From contig NZ_LMVK01000014.1 of NCBI RefSeq assembly GCF_001541315.1, positions 1 to 64,000 of the forward strand: a stretch of DNA of 64,000 nucleotides, given 5' to 3'. A program made the position numbers and the translations under genes. Positions within the stretch are counted from its first letter, which is position 1. The number at the start of each line of letters is the position of its first letter. Source of the DNA: Agrobacterium tumefaciens str. B6 (GTDB lineage: Bacteria > Pseudomonadota > Alphaproteobacteria > Rhizobiales > Rhizobiaceae). Positions 1 to 7,224 of the stretch are shown one piece after another. The notes below the pieces were generated by a model. That model saw nothing but the letters and a program-made list of their open reading frames with translations. It was not told the origin of the DNA and did no database searches.

Positions 1-1
1 A

Positions 2-103
2 ATCAGGACCTCAACGCTGTCTGTCGCGGAACGGCAATCAGAAAACGACGAAGAACTTGTCAGCGACAATCAGCGTGATAACTTGATCCCCACCGCGACC
101 TAA
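2..103 (+). CDS. C-terminal end of an unidentified protein (partial)
   Basis: An open frame runs from the window edge to a TAA at 101-103 and gives 33 residues rich in Glu, Asp, Ser and Asn, ending in ...NLIPTAT. It lies 66 bases before the M48-like gene on the same strand, so it may be the tail of the preceding gene in the mobile element. Nothing in these residues identifies a family. The start is outside the window, and a chance open frame of this length cannot be excluded. Confidence 0.3.
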   Translation: MRTSTLSVAERQSENDEELVSDNQRDNLIPTAT

Positions 104-169
104 GAATCTCATCCAGATTGTCGCCCGCGTCTCATCCTGATTGCCGCGCTATAAGGCCGCCAGCGGGAC

Positions 170-868
170 ATGGCCGTGCGCGAGCATGGCATCACCCTCC
201 TGAACGAAAACGATCCGCTGGCACAACGGGTATACCTCCTTGCCGCCCGCCTCGGCTTGCGCACCCGTCCATGGGTTGGCACTATGCCGCACAACAACGC
301 CTATGCCATCGGTTCGAATGCCGACAACGCCATGGTGGTGGTGGGGCAGCCGTTGCTCGACACCCTGAGTGAAGCCGAAGTGGATGCGATCATCGGCCAC
401 GAACTCGGCCACATCGCCAACAATGACATGCGGCGGATGGGACTGGCGCGCTCGTTCCAGAATGCGCTGGTGTGGTATCTGGGGTTTTCCGAGACTCTGC
501 AGCGTTGGGGCCGTTGGCTGCTGACGTGGATATCAGAGCTGTACGTACTCCGCCTGTCGCGCAAGCGGGAGTATTGGGCCGATGCCTTCGGCGCGGCGCT
601 GACAAGCAAGGAACACATGATCGCCGCACTGGACAAGCTGCACAACGGGCCAGACCTGAGCGACTTTGAACGCAAGGAAGCGCGGCTGATGGTCCGGGGC
701 ATTGCCGCAGGCTCTTTGCTGTCGACCCATCCAACTTTGGAGGAGCGGCGGGCTGCGCTGGAAGCCGAGACGTATCTGGCCCAAATCCCCGCGTTGAAGA
801 ATCATGATGCGCTGAGTGCACCTCATATCTTGCCGAAAGTTGAGGATATCGCCTACGCAAGTCATTGA
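170..868 (+). CDS. M48 family metalloprotease-like protein, short N-terminus
   Basis: The 232-residue product has the zinc-metalloprotease signature HELGH (about residues 77-81) followed by a downstream region with KREYWADAFGA, where M48 proteins carry the third zinc ligand (Glu). This is the HtpX/Ste24-like peptidase fold. Complete bacterial M48 proteins usually have transmembrane segments before the active site. Here only about 75 residues precede it, and an in-frame TAA lies at 152-154, directly after a short hydrophobic stretch (LILIAAL). A hydrophobic segment remains around residues 100-130. The gene sits inside the tRNA-Lys-linked mobile element. It could be a soluble variant, use an unrecognised start, or be 5'-truncated. 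The substrate is unknown. Confidence 0.75.
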   Translation: MAVREHGITLLNENDPLAQRVYLLAARLGLRTRPWVGTMPHNNAYAIGSNADNAMVVVGQPLLDTLSEAEVDAIIGHELGHIANNDMRRMGLARSFQNALVWYLGFSETLQRWGRWLLTWISELYVLRLSRKREYWADAFGAALTSKEHMIAALDKLHNGPDLSDFERKEARLMVRGIAAGSLLSTHPTLEERRAALEAETYLAQIPALKNHDALSAPHILPKVEDIAYASH

Positions 869-939
869 TTGTGATTTTATGTGTTTTTTGTGAACGATAT
901 TTTTAGGTTATTCACGTATCGGCGAAGTAGCTGTCTTCA

Positions 940-1806
940 TTGGGTGATATTTTGTTTAACATTATTCCTCTTACTTCCGTGCAAAGTATTAGAGAAGCGG
1001 GATACAGTGAGGCCTGGCTTCAAGATATGATCTGGCAAAACCCATCTTGTCTTGGCTTCGGTGATCTTGAAGCTCTTCAAAAAGAAAGAACTCAACCTAC
1101 TGGTGGGCGCATTGATATGCTGCTCAAAGATCCATCCAATGACACCATGTACGAAGTTGAAATTATGCTTGGTGCTACGGATGAAACTCATATAATCCGT
1201 ACAATTGAGTATTGGGACAACGAAAAGCGCCGTTGGCCTACGCGGCATCACATTGCTGTACTTGTTGCGGAGGATATAAATCGTCGTTTTTTCAACGTTA
1301 TTCATTTGCTAAGTCATTCTATTCCGATTGTAGCTGTTCAAGTTTCGTTGTTGAACCTTGAGGGGAATCAAGGTCTACACTTTGCAAAGGTTTTGGATAC
1401 ATATCAGGAAGTAGATGATGGTTCTGGTAGTGAGGTTGGGCAATACAATCTCGCATGGTGGAATTCTAATTCTCCGGATACAGTTTCTTATGCATCATAT
1501 TTTGAAGCTATCGCGAATAAAGGTGCGATAAAACTAGAGAAAGATGGCGTCAAAAATTATGTATCTTTGAGTAATGGCAACCGTAATTTAATATGGGTGC
1601 GTCCGCGAAAGAAGAAGACAGCTCTTGTTGAGTTTCGCGTGAACGATCTCGTATGGGATGAAATTGAGCAGAAGTTGCAGGATATAAACATTGCACCAAG
1701 TCGAAAAAGCGCGGGTAGCTTTGTTTTTAATATTGCGCAAAAAGACACAACTTCACAAAATGAATCAATTTTTGCGGAAATTATAAATCTAATTAAAGAT
1801 ACTTGA
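940..1806 (+). CDS. PD-(D/E)XK nuclease-like protein, AT-rich cargo gene
   Basis: The 288-residue product starts at TTG. Around residues 55-75 it reads GGRIDMLL...YEVEIMLG: Asp59 and Glu72-x-Glu74 fit the D...ExK core of PD-(D/E)XK nucleases, with Glu in place of the usual Lys. A charged helix (ETHIIRTIEYWDNEKRRWP) and a beta-rich stretch (HHIAVLVAEDINRRFF) follow. The C-terminal third (from about residue 185) looks like a separate small domain, perhaps DUF5655-like. From memory, similar proteins with unknown function are widespread. The gene is visibly AT-rich against GC-rich neighbours, which points to separate acquisition. Position in a mobilizable element makes a defence role possible, but this is inference only. 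Confidence 0.75.
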   Translation: MGDILFNIIPLTSVQSIREAGYSEAWLQDMIWQNPSCLGFGDLEALQKERTQPTGGRIDMLLKDPSNDTMYEVEIMLGATDETHIIRTIEYWDNEKRRWPTRHHIAVLVAEDINRRFFNVIHLLSHSIPIVAVQVSLLNLEGNQGLHFAKVLDTYQEVDDGSGSEVGQYNLAWWNSNSPDTVSYASYFEAIANKGAIKLEKDGVKNYVSLSNGNRNLIWVRPRKKKTALVEFRVNDLVWDEIEQKLQDINIAPSRKSAGSFVFNIAQKDTTSQNESIFAEIINLIKDT

Positions 1807-1812
1807 TTTACG

Positions 1813-2271
1813 TTACCGCTTCCGCCAATCCAGATAATCCTGCGGTTCGCGCCCTTTGCGTTGTATGTCCTCCGACATGTGTTTTTCGCCGTCATGATGC
1901 GGATGTCGCTCGTCCTGAACCGCCTCCGTGCCGGGTCCCTCAAGAGTAGGCCGCAACCAGTCCAGATGATCCTCGTCAGGTGCGCGTTCTTCCCATTTCT
2001 CCGCCAACTGCTGCTCATGAGACCGCTCGCCCTGCTCACGTATCCGCTGTTCAAGATCCTCAATCTGGGCCGTCACCTTGCCGAGATCGAACATCAGCCC
2101 CAACTGGGCATTGTGCCGTTCGGTAAGAACGGTCATCGCATGCCCGACATCATCTGTACCAGCGGCTACGGCATGCATGGCCCGCTCCATCTGGTAGTCC
2201 ATATCCTGAATAGTATCTCCCAGCGTCGCGGCACGTTCGCGTAACCGGTCCAGTTCGGCCTGTAAGTCCAT
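1813..2271 (-). CDS. Coiled-coil protein of the mobilization cluster
   Basis: The 152-residue product has a predicted coiled coil over about residues 1-90 (repeated Leu/Ile heptads, many Glu, Arg and Gln) and an acidic, probably disordered tail. The tail holds two short motifs, DHLDWL (101-106) and DYLDWR (145-150), also found twice in the tail of the relaxase encoded two genes upstream. It starts 21 bases after the preceding small gene and is probably transcribed with the relaxase. No family was recognised. A relaxosome accessory role is inferred from position and the shared motif. It converges on the AT-rich gene, with 6 bases between stop codons. Confidence 0.65.
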   Translation of the reverse strand: MDLQAELDRLRERAATLGDTIQDMDYQMERAMHAVAAGTDDVGHAMTVLTERHNAQLGLMFDLGKVTAQIEDLEQRIREQGERSHEQQLAEKWEERAPDEDHLDWLRPTLEGPGTEAVQDERHPHHDGEKHMSEDIQRKGREPQDYLDWRKR

Positions 2272-2292
2272 CGGGGCCTCCGCAAAGGGGCA

Positions 2293-2607
2293 TTAGTGGG
2301 CGTGGTGGTAGCCGGGCAGGTGCTCGGGTTGTTCTTGCAGTTCAATCACCAGATAAGCCCTCAGTCGTTCGCCAGAGTTCACGAGGTCTCGCGCACGGGC
2401 ATAGAAATGAAATGCACCTTGCCGCAAATCTTCGGGGATATCCGGCAGGGTTTCCGCCTGATGCTTACGCCGTGTCCAATAGGCGAGGCGTTTGCGCCGC
2501 CGGATCAGGTCATTCTCAAGCCACGCCAGCTCCTCGCGGGCTTTGACGCGTTGCTCTTCGGACATCTCGCGGACGCCCAATACCGAACCTGTGTAAACCG
2601 TTGTCAT
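2293..2607 (-). CDS. Small basic helical protein between mobA and the coiled-coil gene
   Basis: The 104-residue product is mostly helical by eye. It has a basic stretch (ENDLIRRRKRLAYWTRRKH, about residues 31-49) and a His-rich C-terminal end. It lies 38 bases after the relaxase gene and 21 bases before the coiled-coil gene, all on the minus strand, so it is probably part of one mobilization transcription unit. Small basic proteins in this position often help the relaxase at oriT (MobC-like roles), but no recognisable MobC signature was seen. Function is therefore unassigned. Confidence 0.6.
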   Translation of the reverse strand: MTTVYTGSVLGVREMSEEQRVKAREELAWLENDLIRRRKRLAYWTRRKHQAETLPDIPEDLRQGAFHFYARARDLVNSGERLRAYLVIELQEQPEHLPGYHHAH

Positions 2608-2645
2608 GACAGCATGATGGGACGGGTTGCGGCAGCATGCAAGTG

Positions 2646-3707
2646 CTACCTGCGGTCATGCTCCGGTTCGTAGAACTGCCCGTCCTCAGGGGGCGGAGAG
2701 GACGGTCGGTTATCCGGCTCCAGCCAGTCAAGATGGTTTTCCCAGCGCTCTAACGTGGGTTCGTCCTGGTCAACAATAGGGGTAGTGAGCCAGTCCAGCG
2801 TATCGTCCGGCGCAAGCCGGTAAGCTGCGGCATCATCTTCATTCATTTCACGGCTGTTCAGCCGCTCAAGCGTATCTCTGGCTTGCAGAGGATCGCCGTG
2901 CGGCTCATGAAAAACGGGAGGTTCCTCCCGTTGCACTTCGTTCAGCATCCGCCGTTCGGCGGCTGCAAGCTCGCGGGGATGTATAGGATTCCCATCGGGA
3001 TCGGGGACGGGCAGGTCATGGTCATCATGCGTAGGAACCATCTTTTCCCTCTCTCGCTGGCGCTGCCTGCGGGCACGCCGTTCCTCTTTGTCCGGCCCAC
3101 GATGCTGGCCGGGTGTTCGGTCAAGTTTGCGTTTCGCATAGCTGCGGCTGTCGATGGCGGCGGCCACGCCTGCCTTCTTCAAGGCGGCGTTGGCAATGCG
3201 CTCCCAGGTTAGTCGTGCTTCGCTGATAAACTGCCGCCCATCGGCACTGCGGATTTTGGGACCGAAGCCTTCGGGCGTAATCACGCGCGTGGTGATCAGG
3301 ATATGGACATGGGGATTATGTTGGGTGCCGTCATCATGGATGGCGAAGTCAGCTACGAATCCTTGGGACGTGTACGCATCGGCCATAGCGTGTGCCACGG
3401 CCAGCCACGCGGTGCGCGGTAGTTCACGGGGGAGGGCGAATTCAATCTCTTTGGCGAGACGTGCATCGTGACGCCGTTCGGCCAGTTCGGCTGCATTCCA
3501 CAAAGTCGTACGGTCGGCCATCCACTCCGGCGCACCAGTTGGCAGGCGTATGCCGCTCGCGATGACATCTCGCCGTCCTGCGAAATCCGACAGCTTCTCT
3601 TCGGCATCATTGGGAAGAACTTCGCCCGCGCGATACGCGGCGGCTGCGACCACGGAGCGTCCGTCGCCCCGGCTGATGTTCTTGACGTTCAGGTGATAGA
3701 TAGCCAT
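2646..3707 (-). CDS. mobA: MobA/MobL-type (MOBQ) conjugative relaxase
   Basis: The 353-residue product begins MAIYHLNVKN and has Tyr25 in AAAAYRAGE, matching the position of the catalytic Tyr25 of the RSF1010/R1162 MobA relaxase. The metal-binding histidines are in HNPHVHILITTR (His130, His133, His135), with His124 nearby. MOBQ relaxases nick oriT, stay bound to the 5' DNA end and pilot the strand into a type IV secretion channel. After the relaxase domain (about 1-200) comes a highly charged linker and an acidic tail with two LDWL motifs (302-307 and 324-329). There is no primase or helicase domain. No transfer-channel genes are visible, so the element is more likely mobilizable than self-transmissible. 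Confidence 0.9.
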   Translation of the reverse strand: MAIYHLNVKNISRGDGRSVVAAAAYRAGEVLPNDAEEKLSDFAGRRDVIASGIRLPTGAPEWMADRTTLWNAAELAERRHDARLAKEIEFALPRELPRTAWLAVAHAMADAYTSQGFVADFAIHDDGTQHNPHVHILITTRVITPEGFGPKIRSADGRQFISEARLTWERIANAALKKAGVAAAIDSRSYAKRKLDRTPGQHRGPDKEERRARRQRQREREKMVPTHDDHDLPVPDPDGNPIHPRELAAAERRMLNEVQREEPPVFHEPHGDPLQARDTLERLNSREMNEDDAAAYRLAPDDTLDWLTTPIVDQDEPTLERWENHLDWLEPDNRPSSPPPEDGQFYEPEHDRR

Positions 3708-3733
3708 TCACCTTGCTCCGGCACGGACGGGGT

Positions 3734-3865
3734 TCAGGGGTGTCCCCTGACGCACCTGCCGGTTTTCTCCAGTCCGTTTTACGGCTGGTTAGGAAACCGT
3801 GCAGAGCATCGCCGCCGCTTCAATGCGTACACATTGGCGATGCGTAGGTGCGCTGTTACGCATTG
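3734..3865. other. Candidate oriT: cluster of inverted repeats upstream of mobA
   Basis: The 189-base gap between the integrase stop and the relaxase start holds several inverted repeats. There is a 7-base hairpin tcagggg/cccctga (3734-3740/3744-3750), 27 bases before the mobA start. A near-repeat cggttttct/aggaaaccg lies at 3760-3768/3791-3799. An 8-base pair gcatcgcc/ggcgatgc lies at 3806-3813/3836-3843. A 9-base pair caatgcgta/tacgcattg lies at 3821-3829/3857-3865, with an extra direct copy of atgcgta at 3840-3846. The sequence taggtgcgct (3845-3854) loosely resembles the nic core taaatgcgcc of RSF1010-like oriTs. MOBQ oriTs commonly lie next to mobA. Some of the repeats may instead be integrase or promoter sites. 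Confidence 0.45.
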
Positions 3866-3896
3866 ATACACGCAGGCCGGGAATGATCAAGATGGG

Positions 3897-5060
3897 CTAG
3901 GCTTCGGCAGCCACAACCTTCTTTACCTTTTTCTTCACGTTGATAGCTTTGGCATCCAGTGTGTTCTTGAGATGCACGGCATAGTGCTTCTCGATCATCT
4001 CCACGCTCGTCCGGCAGTTTTTGGCGATCTGATAGATGTCTGCACCTTCCAGCAGGCGCAGGCAGATATAGGTATGGCGGAGGCTGTAGGCCGAACGCTT
4101 GTTACCTTCACGGTCAGTCTTGAACCCGCAATCTGTCATGGCATGGTTGAACTGCTTTTTGTGGTCCTGTGGGAACACGAGATCGGTTGGCTTGGGATTG
4201 TTGCGCTTCACCAGCCGCTCAAACGGATGCACAGCGCCCGTAGTGCTTTTACAGTAGCCAAAGCCCCGCTTGCCACGCACTTCAATCAGCAGGATGCGCT
4301 CGTCGCTCTCCTCGTCCTTCTCGATGGTCACGTCACGGTATTCCAGCCGATTGGCTTCATCGGGCCGCAGGCCGGTATTGGCCATGAACAGGATGTAGTC
4401 ATGGAACTGCTCGGCGGCGTAGTGCCAGTTGAGGCCAGCGGCGGATTTGGCGCGCTCACGGGTGTAGGTATAGAGCTGTTTGTATTCCTCGGGAGAGAAC
4501 CATGCGCGGTGCGTGATCTTGCCTGAGGCCTTGTATGGCGCGGAGAAGTCGGGGAGGTGGCTGATCCAGCCGTGACGCAGGGCGGTTTTCATGACCTGCC
4601 GCAGGGTGACGGTCTCGTGGTGGAGAGTGCTGCGTGTAGGCACCTTGCCGGTCTCGGGGTGCGGCTGGAGCCGCATGACACGGAAATCCTGCACCTTGCC
4701 CGCTGTAACCGCGCTCAGCGCCATCTTGCCGAAGTAGGGCAGAAGATGGTTGTTGATTCGCGCCTCATGGTCCTTCACGTAGCGCGGATTGCGCTCGCCA
4801 TTGGTGAGGGGGACATATTCCTGAAGGAACTGTTTGGCGGCGTCGGCAAAGGTGCGCTCGGTCTTTAACTGGCCGATACGGCTCTTACCGCGAAGCTCCA
4901 GATACCAGTCTTCGGCAAACTCTTTGGCAAGTGCGAGGACATCGGTTTTTGTGCTGACGCGCCACTCTTTACCCTCAAGGTAGGTGGAGCATTGCCAGAG
5001 CGTGCTGTTGGCGCGGCGGTACACGCGGACCTTGTCACCAAAGACGGTATGCGAGGCCAT
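3897..5060 (-). CDS. Tyrosine-type site-specific integrase
   Basis: The 387-residue product has the phage-integrase layout: an N-terminal arm-binding region, a SAM-like core-binding domain (about 65-165) and a catalytic domain. Catalytic positions visible are Arg232 in NTGLRPDE, Lys264 in RGKRG, Arg328 in SLRHTY and the nucleophile Tyr360 in IEKHYA. The usual His of the HxxR box is Tyr325, a replacement found in many integrases. The tail is Lys-rich. The gene points away from tRNA-Lys, its start lying 86 bases from the tRNA 3' end, which is the standard position for an enzyme that integrates its element into that tRNA gene. No frameshift is seen. Confidence 0.93.
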   Translation of the reverse strand: MASHTVFGDKVRVYRRANSTLWQCSTYLEGKEWRVSTKTDVLALAKEFAEDWYLELRGKSRIGQLKTERTFADAAKQFLQEYVPLTNGERNPRYVKDHEARINNHLLPYFGKMALSAVTAGKVQDFRVMRLQPHPETGKVPTRSTLHHETVTLRQVMKTALRHGWISHLPDFSAPYKASGKITHRAWFSPEEYKQLYTYTRERAKSAAGLNWHYAAEQFHDYILFMANTGLRPDEANRLEYRDVTIEKDEESDERILLIEVRGKRGFGYCKSTTGAVHPFERLVKRNNPKPTDLVFPQDHKKQFNHAMTDCGFKTDREGNKRSAYSLRHTYICLRLLEGADIYQIAKNCRTSVEMIEKHYAVHLKNTLDAKAINVKKKVKKVVAAEA

Positions 5061-5146
5061 TTCACCCTCTCAAACTGTGCGAGACATGTGTGAGGGTTAT
5101 TCTACTGATTTTGGGCTGATTTTCAACGGTAAGTGCTTGATTCCGT

Positions 5147-5185
5147 TGGTGAGAGCGCAGGGATTCGAACCCTGGACCTACTGAT
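5147..5185. other. Probable attachment site (attR/attL) at the tRNA-Lys 3' end
   Basis: Elements with this integrase layout usually recombine within the 3' part of the tRNA gene, leaving a direct repeat of the T-arm and acceptor sequence at the far end. The tRNA here is intact to the encoded CCA, as expected when the element carries the replacement sequence. The matching repeat must lie to the left of base 1, so the exact core cannot be fixed from this window. Confidence 0.45.
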
Positions 5186-5222
5186 TAAAAGTCAGTTGCT
5201 CTACCGGCTGAGCTACGCTCTC
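5147..5222 (-). tRNA. tRNA-Lys (anticodon UUU)
   Basis: The minus strand folds as a full 76-base cloverleaf. The acceptor stem is GAGAGCG/CGCTCTC, the D arm contains AGCTCAGCCGGTAGAGC, and the anticodon arm has the loop CTTTTAA giving UUU. The T arm contains GGTTCGAATCC, the discriminator base is A, and CCA is encoded. The 3' end faces the integrase gene and probably serves as the integration target of the element to its left. Confidence 0.97.
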
Positions 5223-5259
5223 CCGTGTCGGGGCTTGGTTGCCCTTCGGAAGTGCGCGG

Positions 5260-5288
5260 AACATATGTAGAGCGATCCGTTCGGTCAA
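5260..5288 (-). promoter_or_regulatory. Sigma70-type promoter of tRNA-Lys
   Basis: On the minus strand TTGACC (5283-5288) is followed after exactly 17 bases by TATGTT (5260-5265). This is a near-consensus -35/-10 pair that would start transcription about 30 bases before the tRNA 5' end. Nothing else on this strand nearby needs it. Confidence 0.65.
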
Positions 5289-5504
5289 CCCAAAAAAAGC
5301 GCTTTCTACAATCAATCCGGTTTTTTTTGTCGCACCCCCGAAAAGGTGATTGGAGAGAGGGGGCAGCTGGGGATAAAACCGGCTGCAGACATGTCGGCGA
5401 GACGGGTGAAATCCTTTTGCAGCAATGACATGCATGAAAATGAAGCGTGAGGCGGCGGCGAATCCTAGGAATCGCGGCGGCTTTGCGGGATGCGGAGTTC
5501 TTTC

Positions 5505-6251
5505 TTGTCGATTGCCGATATTTCCCTGTTCAGCGCGCTTCTGGCCGGCGCTCTTTCCTTTCTGTCGCCCTGCGTCCTGCCGCTGGTGCCGCCTTATCTC
5601 TGTTATATGGCGGGCGTTTCGGTCGAGCAGTTCAGGACGGAAGATACAGCACCCCGGCCGGAGATTCGCAGGGCCGTGCTGTTTTCGGCCTTTTTCTTCA
5701 CGCTTGGTTTCGCCACTGTTTTCGTGGCGCTTGGAGCAGGGGCCTCGACGATCGGTACGCTCCTGCGTCAGAATCTGGATATTCTCGCCAAGATCGGCGG
5801 TTTCATCATCATCCTTATGGGCCTGAATTTCCTCGGTGTCTTCCGCATCGGCCTGTTTTCGCGCGAGGCGCGGTTTCAGGGGGCGGGCAAGCCGGCCACG
5901 CTTTCAGGGGCCTATGTGATGGGCCTCGCCTTCGCTTTCGGCTGGACGCCCTGTATCGGTCCGGTGCTGGGCGCGATCCTGGGTGTCGCTGCCGCGCGCG
6001 ATACGGTTGGTGATGGTGCGGCGCTGCTTGCCGTCTATTCTCTGGGCCTTGCCGTGCCGTTCTGGATCGCGGCTGCGTTCTCCGGTTCCTTCATGCGTTT
6101 CCTCGTCCGCTTCCGCCGCCATCTCGGCCTCGTGGAAAAGCTGCTGGGCGTATTGCTGGTGCTGACCGGTCTCGCTTTCATGTCCGGTTTTATCACCAAT
6201 GTGGCGATCTGGTTCCAGGAGACCTTTCCGATCCTCATGAAAATCGGTTAA
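5505..6251 (+). CDS. ccdA: CcdA-family cytochrome c biogenesis / thiol-disulfide transporter
   Basis: CcdA carries reducing equivalents from cytoplasmic thioredoxin across the inner membrane to periplasmic thiol proteins used in cytochrome c maturation. The product has about six hydrophobic segments. The two family cysteines lie in LSPCVLPLVPPYL (Cys23) and FGWTPCIGPVLG. I chose the TTG at 5505 because CGGAG sits eight bases upstream and the protein then begins MSIADISLF, as close relatives do. An ATG at 5490 would add five residues. It stands alone on the plus strand between the tRNA and the AEC carrier, whose GTG start is 34 bases downstream, so the two may be cotranscribed. Confidence 0.92.
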   Translation: MSIADISLFSALLAGALSFLSPCVLPLVPPYLCYMAGVSVEQFRTEDTAPRPEIRRAVLFSAFFFTLGFATVFVALGAGASTIGTLLRQNLDILAKIGGFIIILMGLNFLGVFRIGLFSREARFQGAGKPATLSGAYVMGLAFAFGWTPCIGPVLGAILGVAAARDTVGDGAALLAVYSLGLAVPFWIAAAFSGSFMRFLVRFRRHLGLVEKLLGVLLVLTGLAFMSGFITNVAIWFQETFPILMKIG

Positions 6252-6285
6252 GCCTCCCGCCGGAGTTGCTTGCGGGGGAAACATA

Positions 6286-7224
6286 GTGACCGATATCGTC
6301 GGATTGCTTTTGCCGTTTTTCGGCCTGATCTTCATCGGTTATGGTGCGGCGCGCATAACGAAACAGCCGGTCGAGGCGATGGGCTGGCTGAACACCTTCA
6401 TCATCTATGCGGCGCTGCCGGCGCTGTTTTTCAAGCTGGTGTCGAAAACGCCGGTTGAAGAGCTGGCGCGCATGGATTTCGTCGCTGCCAGCCTTGCCTG
6501 CACCTATGGCATTTTCCTGCTGGTATTTCTGATCGGCCGGTTCGTGCGGAAAAACAGTCTTGCCGAAACCACTATCCAGAGTTTTGCGGCCAGCTACGGC
6601 AATATCGGCTATATGGGGCCGGGCCTTGCGCTTCTGGCGCTCGGCGAAAAGGCGGCAGTGCCGGTGGCGCTGATCGTCTGCCTTGAAAACGCCGCCCATT
6701 TCATCGTCGCCCCGGCGATGATGGCGGTGGCGGGCGGCGACAAACGCTCTCCGGCAAGGCTTGCGCTGGATGTGGCGCGCAAGGTCATCACCCATCCCTT
6801 CATCGTATCCGTCATCGCCGGTTTTCTGGCCGCATCGCTGTCATGGCAGCCGCCGGAGGCGGTGCAGCGGCTGGTGGATTATCTGGCGCAATCAGCAGCA
6901 CCCTGCGCGCTATTTGCCATGGGTGTGACGCTGGCGCTTCGGCCAATGAAACGGGTGCCGGTGGAAATCAGCTATATCGTTCCGGCAAAGCTGATCCTGC
7001 ATCCGCTTGCCGTCTGGCTCGTGCTCTCGTCGCTCGGGCGATTCGAGCCGGTGTGGATCTATTCTGCGGTGCTGCTGGCAGCGCTGCCGACCGCGACGAA
7101 TGTCTTCGTCATCGGCCAGCAATATCATGTCTGGCAGGAGAGGGCGTCTGCGACGATCCTGATTTCGACGGTTCTGTCGGTCTTCACGCTGACCGGCGTG
7201 GTGTATTTCATCCAGCTTTTTTGA
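6286..7224 (+). CDS. AEC (auxin efflux carrier) family transporter
   Basis: The 312-residue protein starts at GTG and is almost entirely hydrophobic, with about ten membrane segments. It shows the family pattern of two five-helix halves separated by a cytoplasmic loop (about residues 150-165, GGDKRSPARLALD). The motif NIGYMGPGLAL and the second-half LLAALPTATNVFVIGQQY are typical of AEC/MdcF-like carriers, which export or import organic acids and similar anions. The substrate cannot be read from sequence. Its last 17 bases overlap the 3' end of the convergent FAD hydroxylase gene. Confidence 0.88.
   Translation: MTDIVGLLLPFFGLIFIGYGAARITKQPVEAMGWLNTFIIYAALPALFFKLVSKTPVEELARMDFVAASLACTYGIFLLVFLIGRFVRKNSLAETTIQSFAASYGNIGYMGPGLALLALGEKAAVPVALIVCLENAAHFIVAPAMMAVAGGDKRSPARLALDVARKVITHPFIVSVIAGFLAASLSWQPPEAVQRLVDYLAQSAAPCALFAMGVTLALRPMKRVPVEISYIVPAKLILHPLAVWLVLSSLGRFEPVWIYSAVLLAALPTATNVFVIGQQYHVWQERASATILISTVLSVFTLTGVVYFIQLF

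Noticed and set aside
1861..3471. Several plus-strand open frames opposite mobA and its neighbours
   Set aside because: They mirror the minus-strand genes, which have clear relaxase motifs; the plus-strand products are unlike real proteins.
3708..3896. Short open frames between the relaxase and integrase genes
   Set aside because: They overlap the inverted-repeat cluster and have no ribosome-binding sites; a non-coding function fits better.
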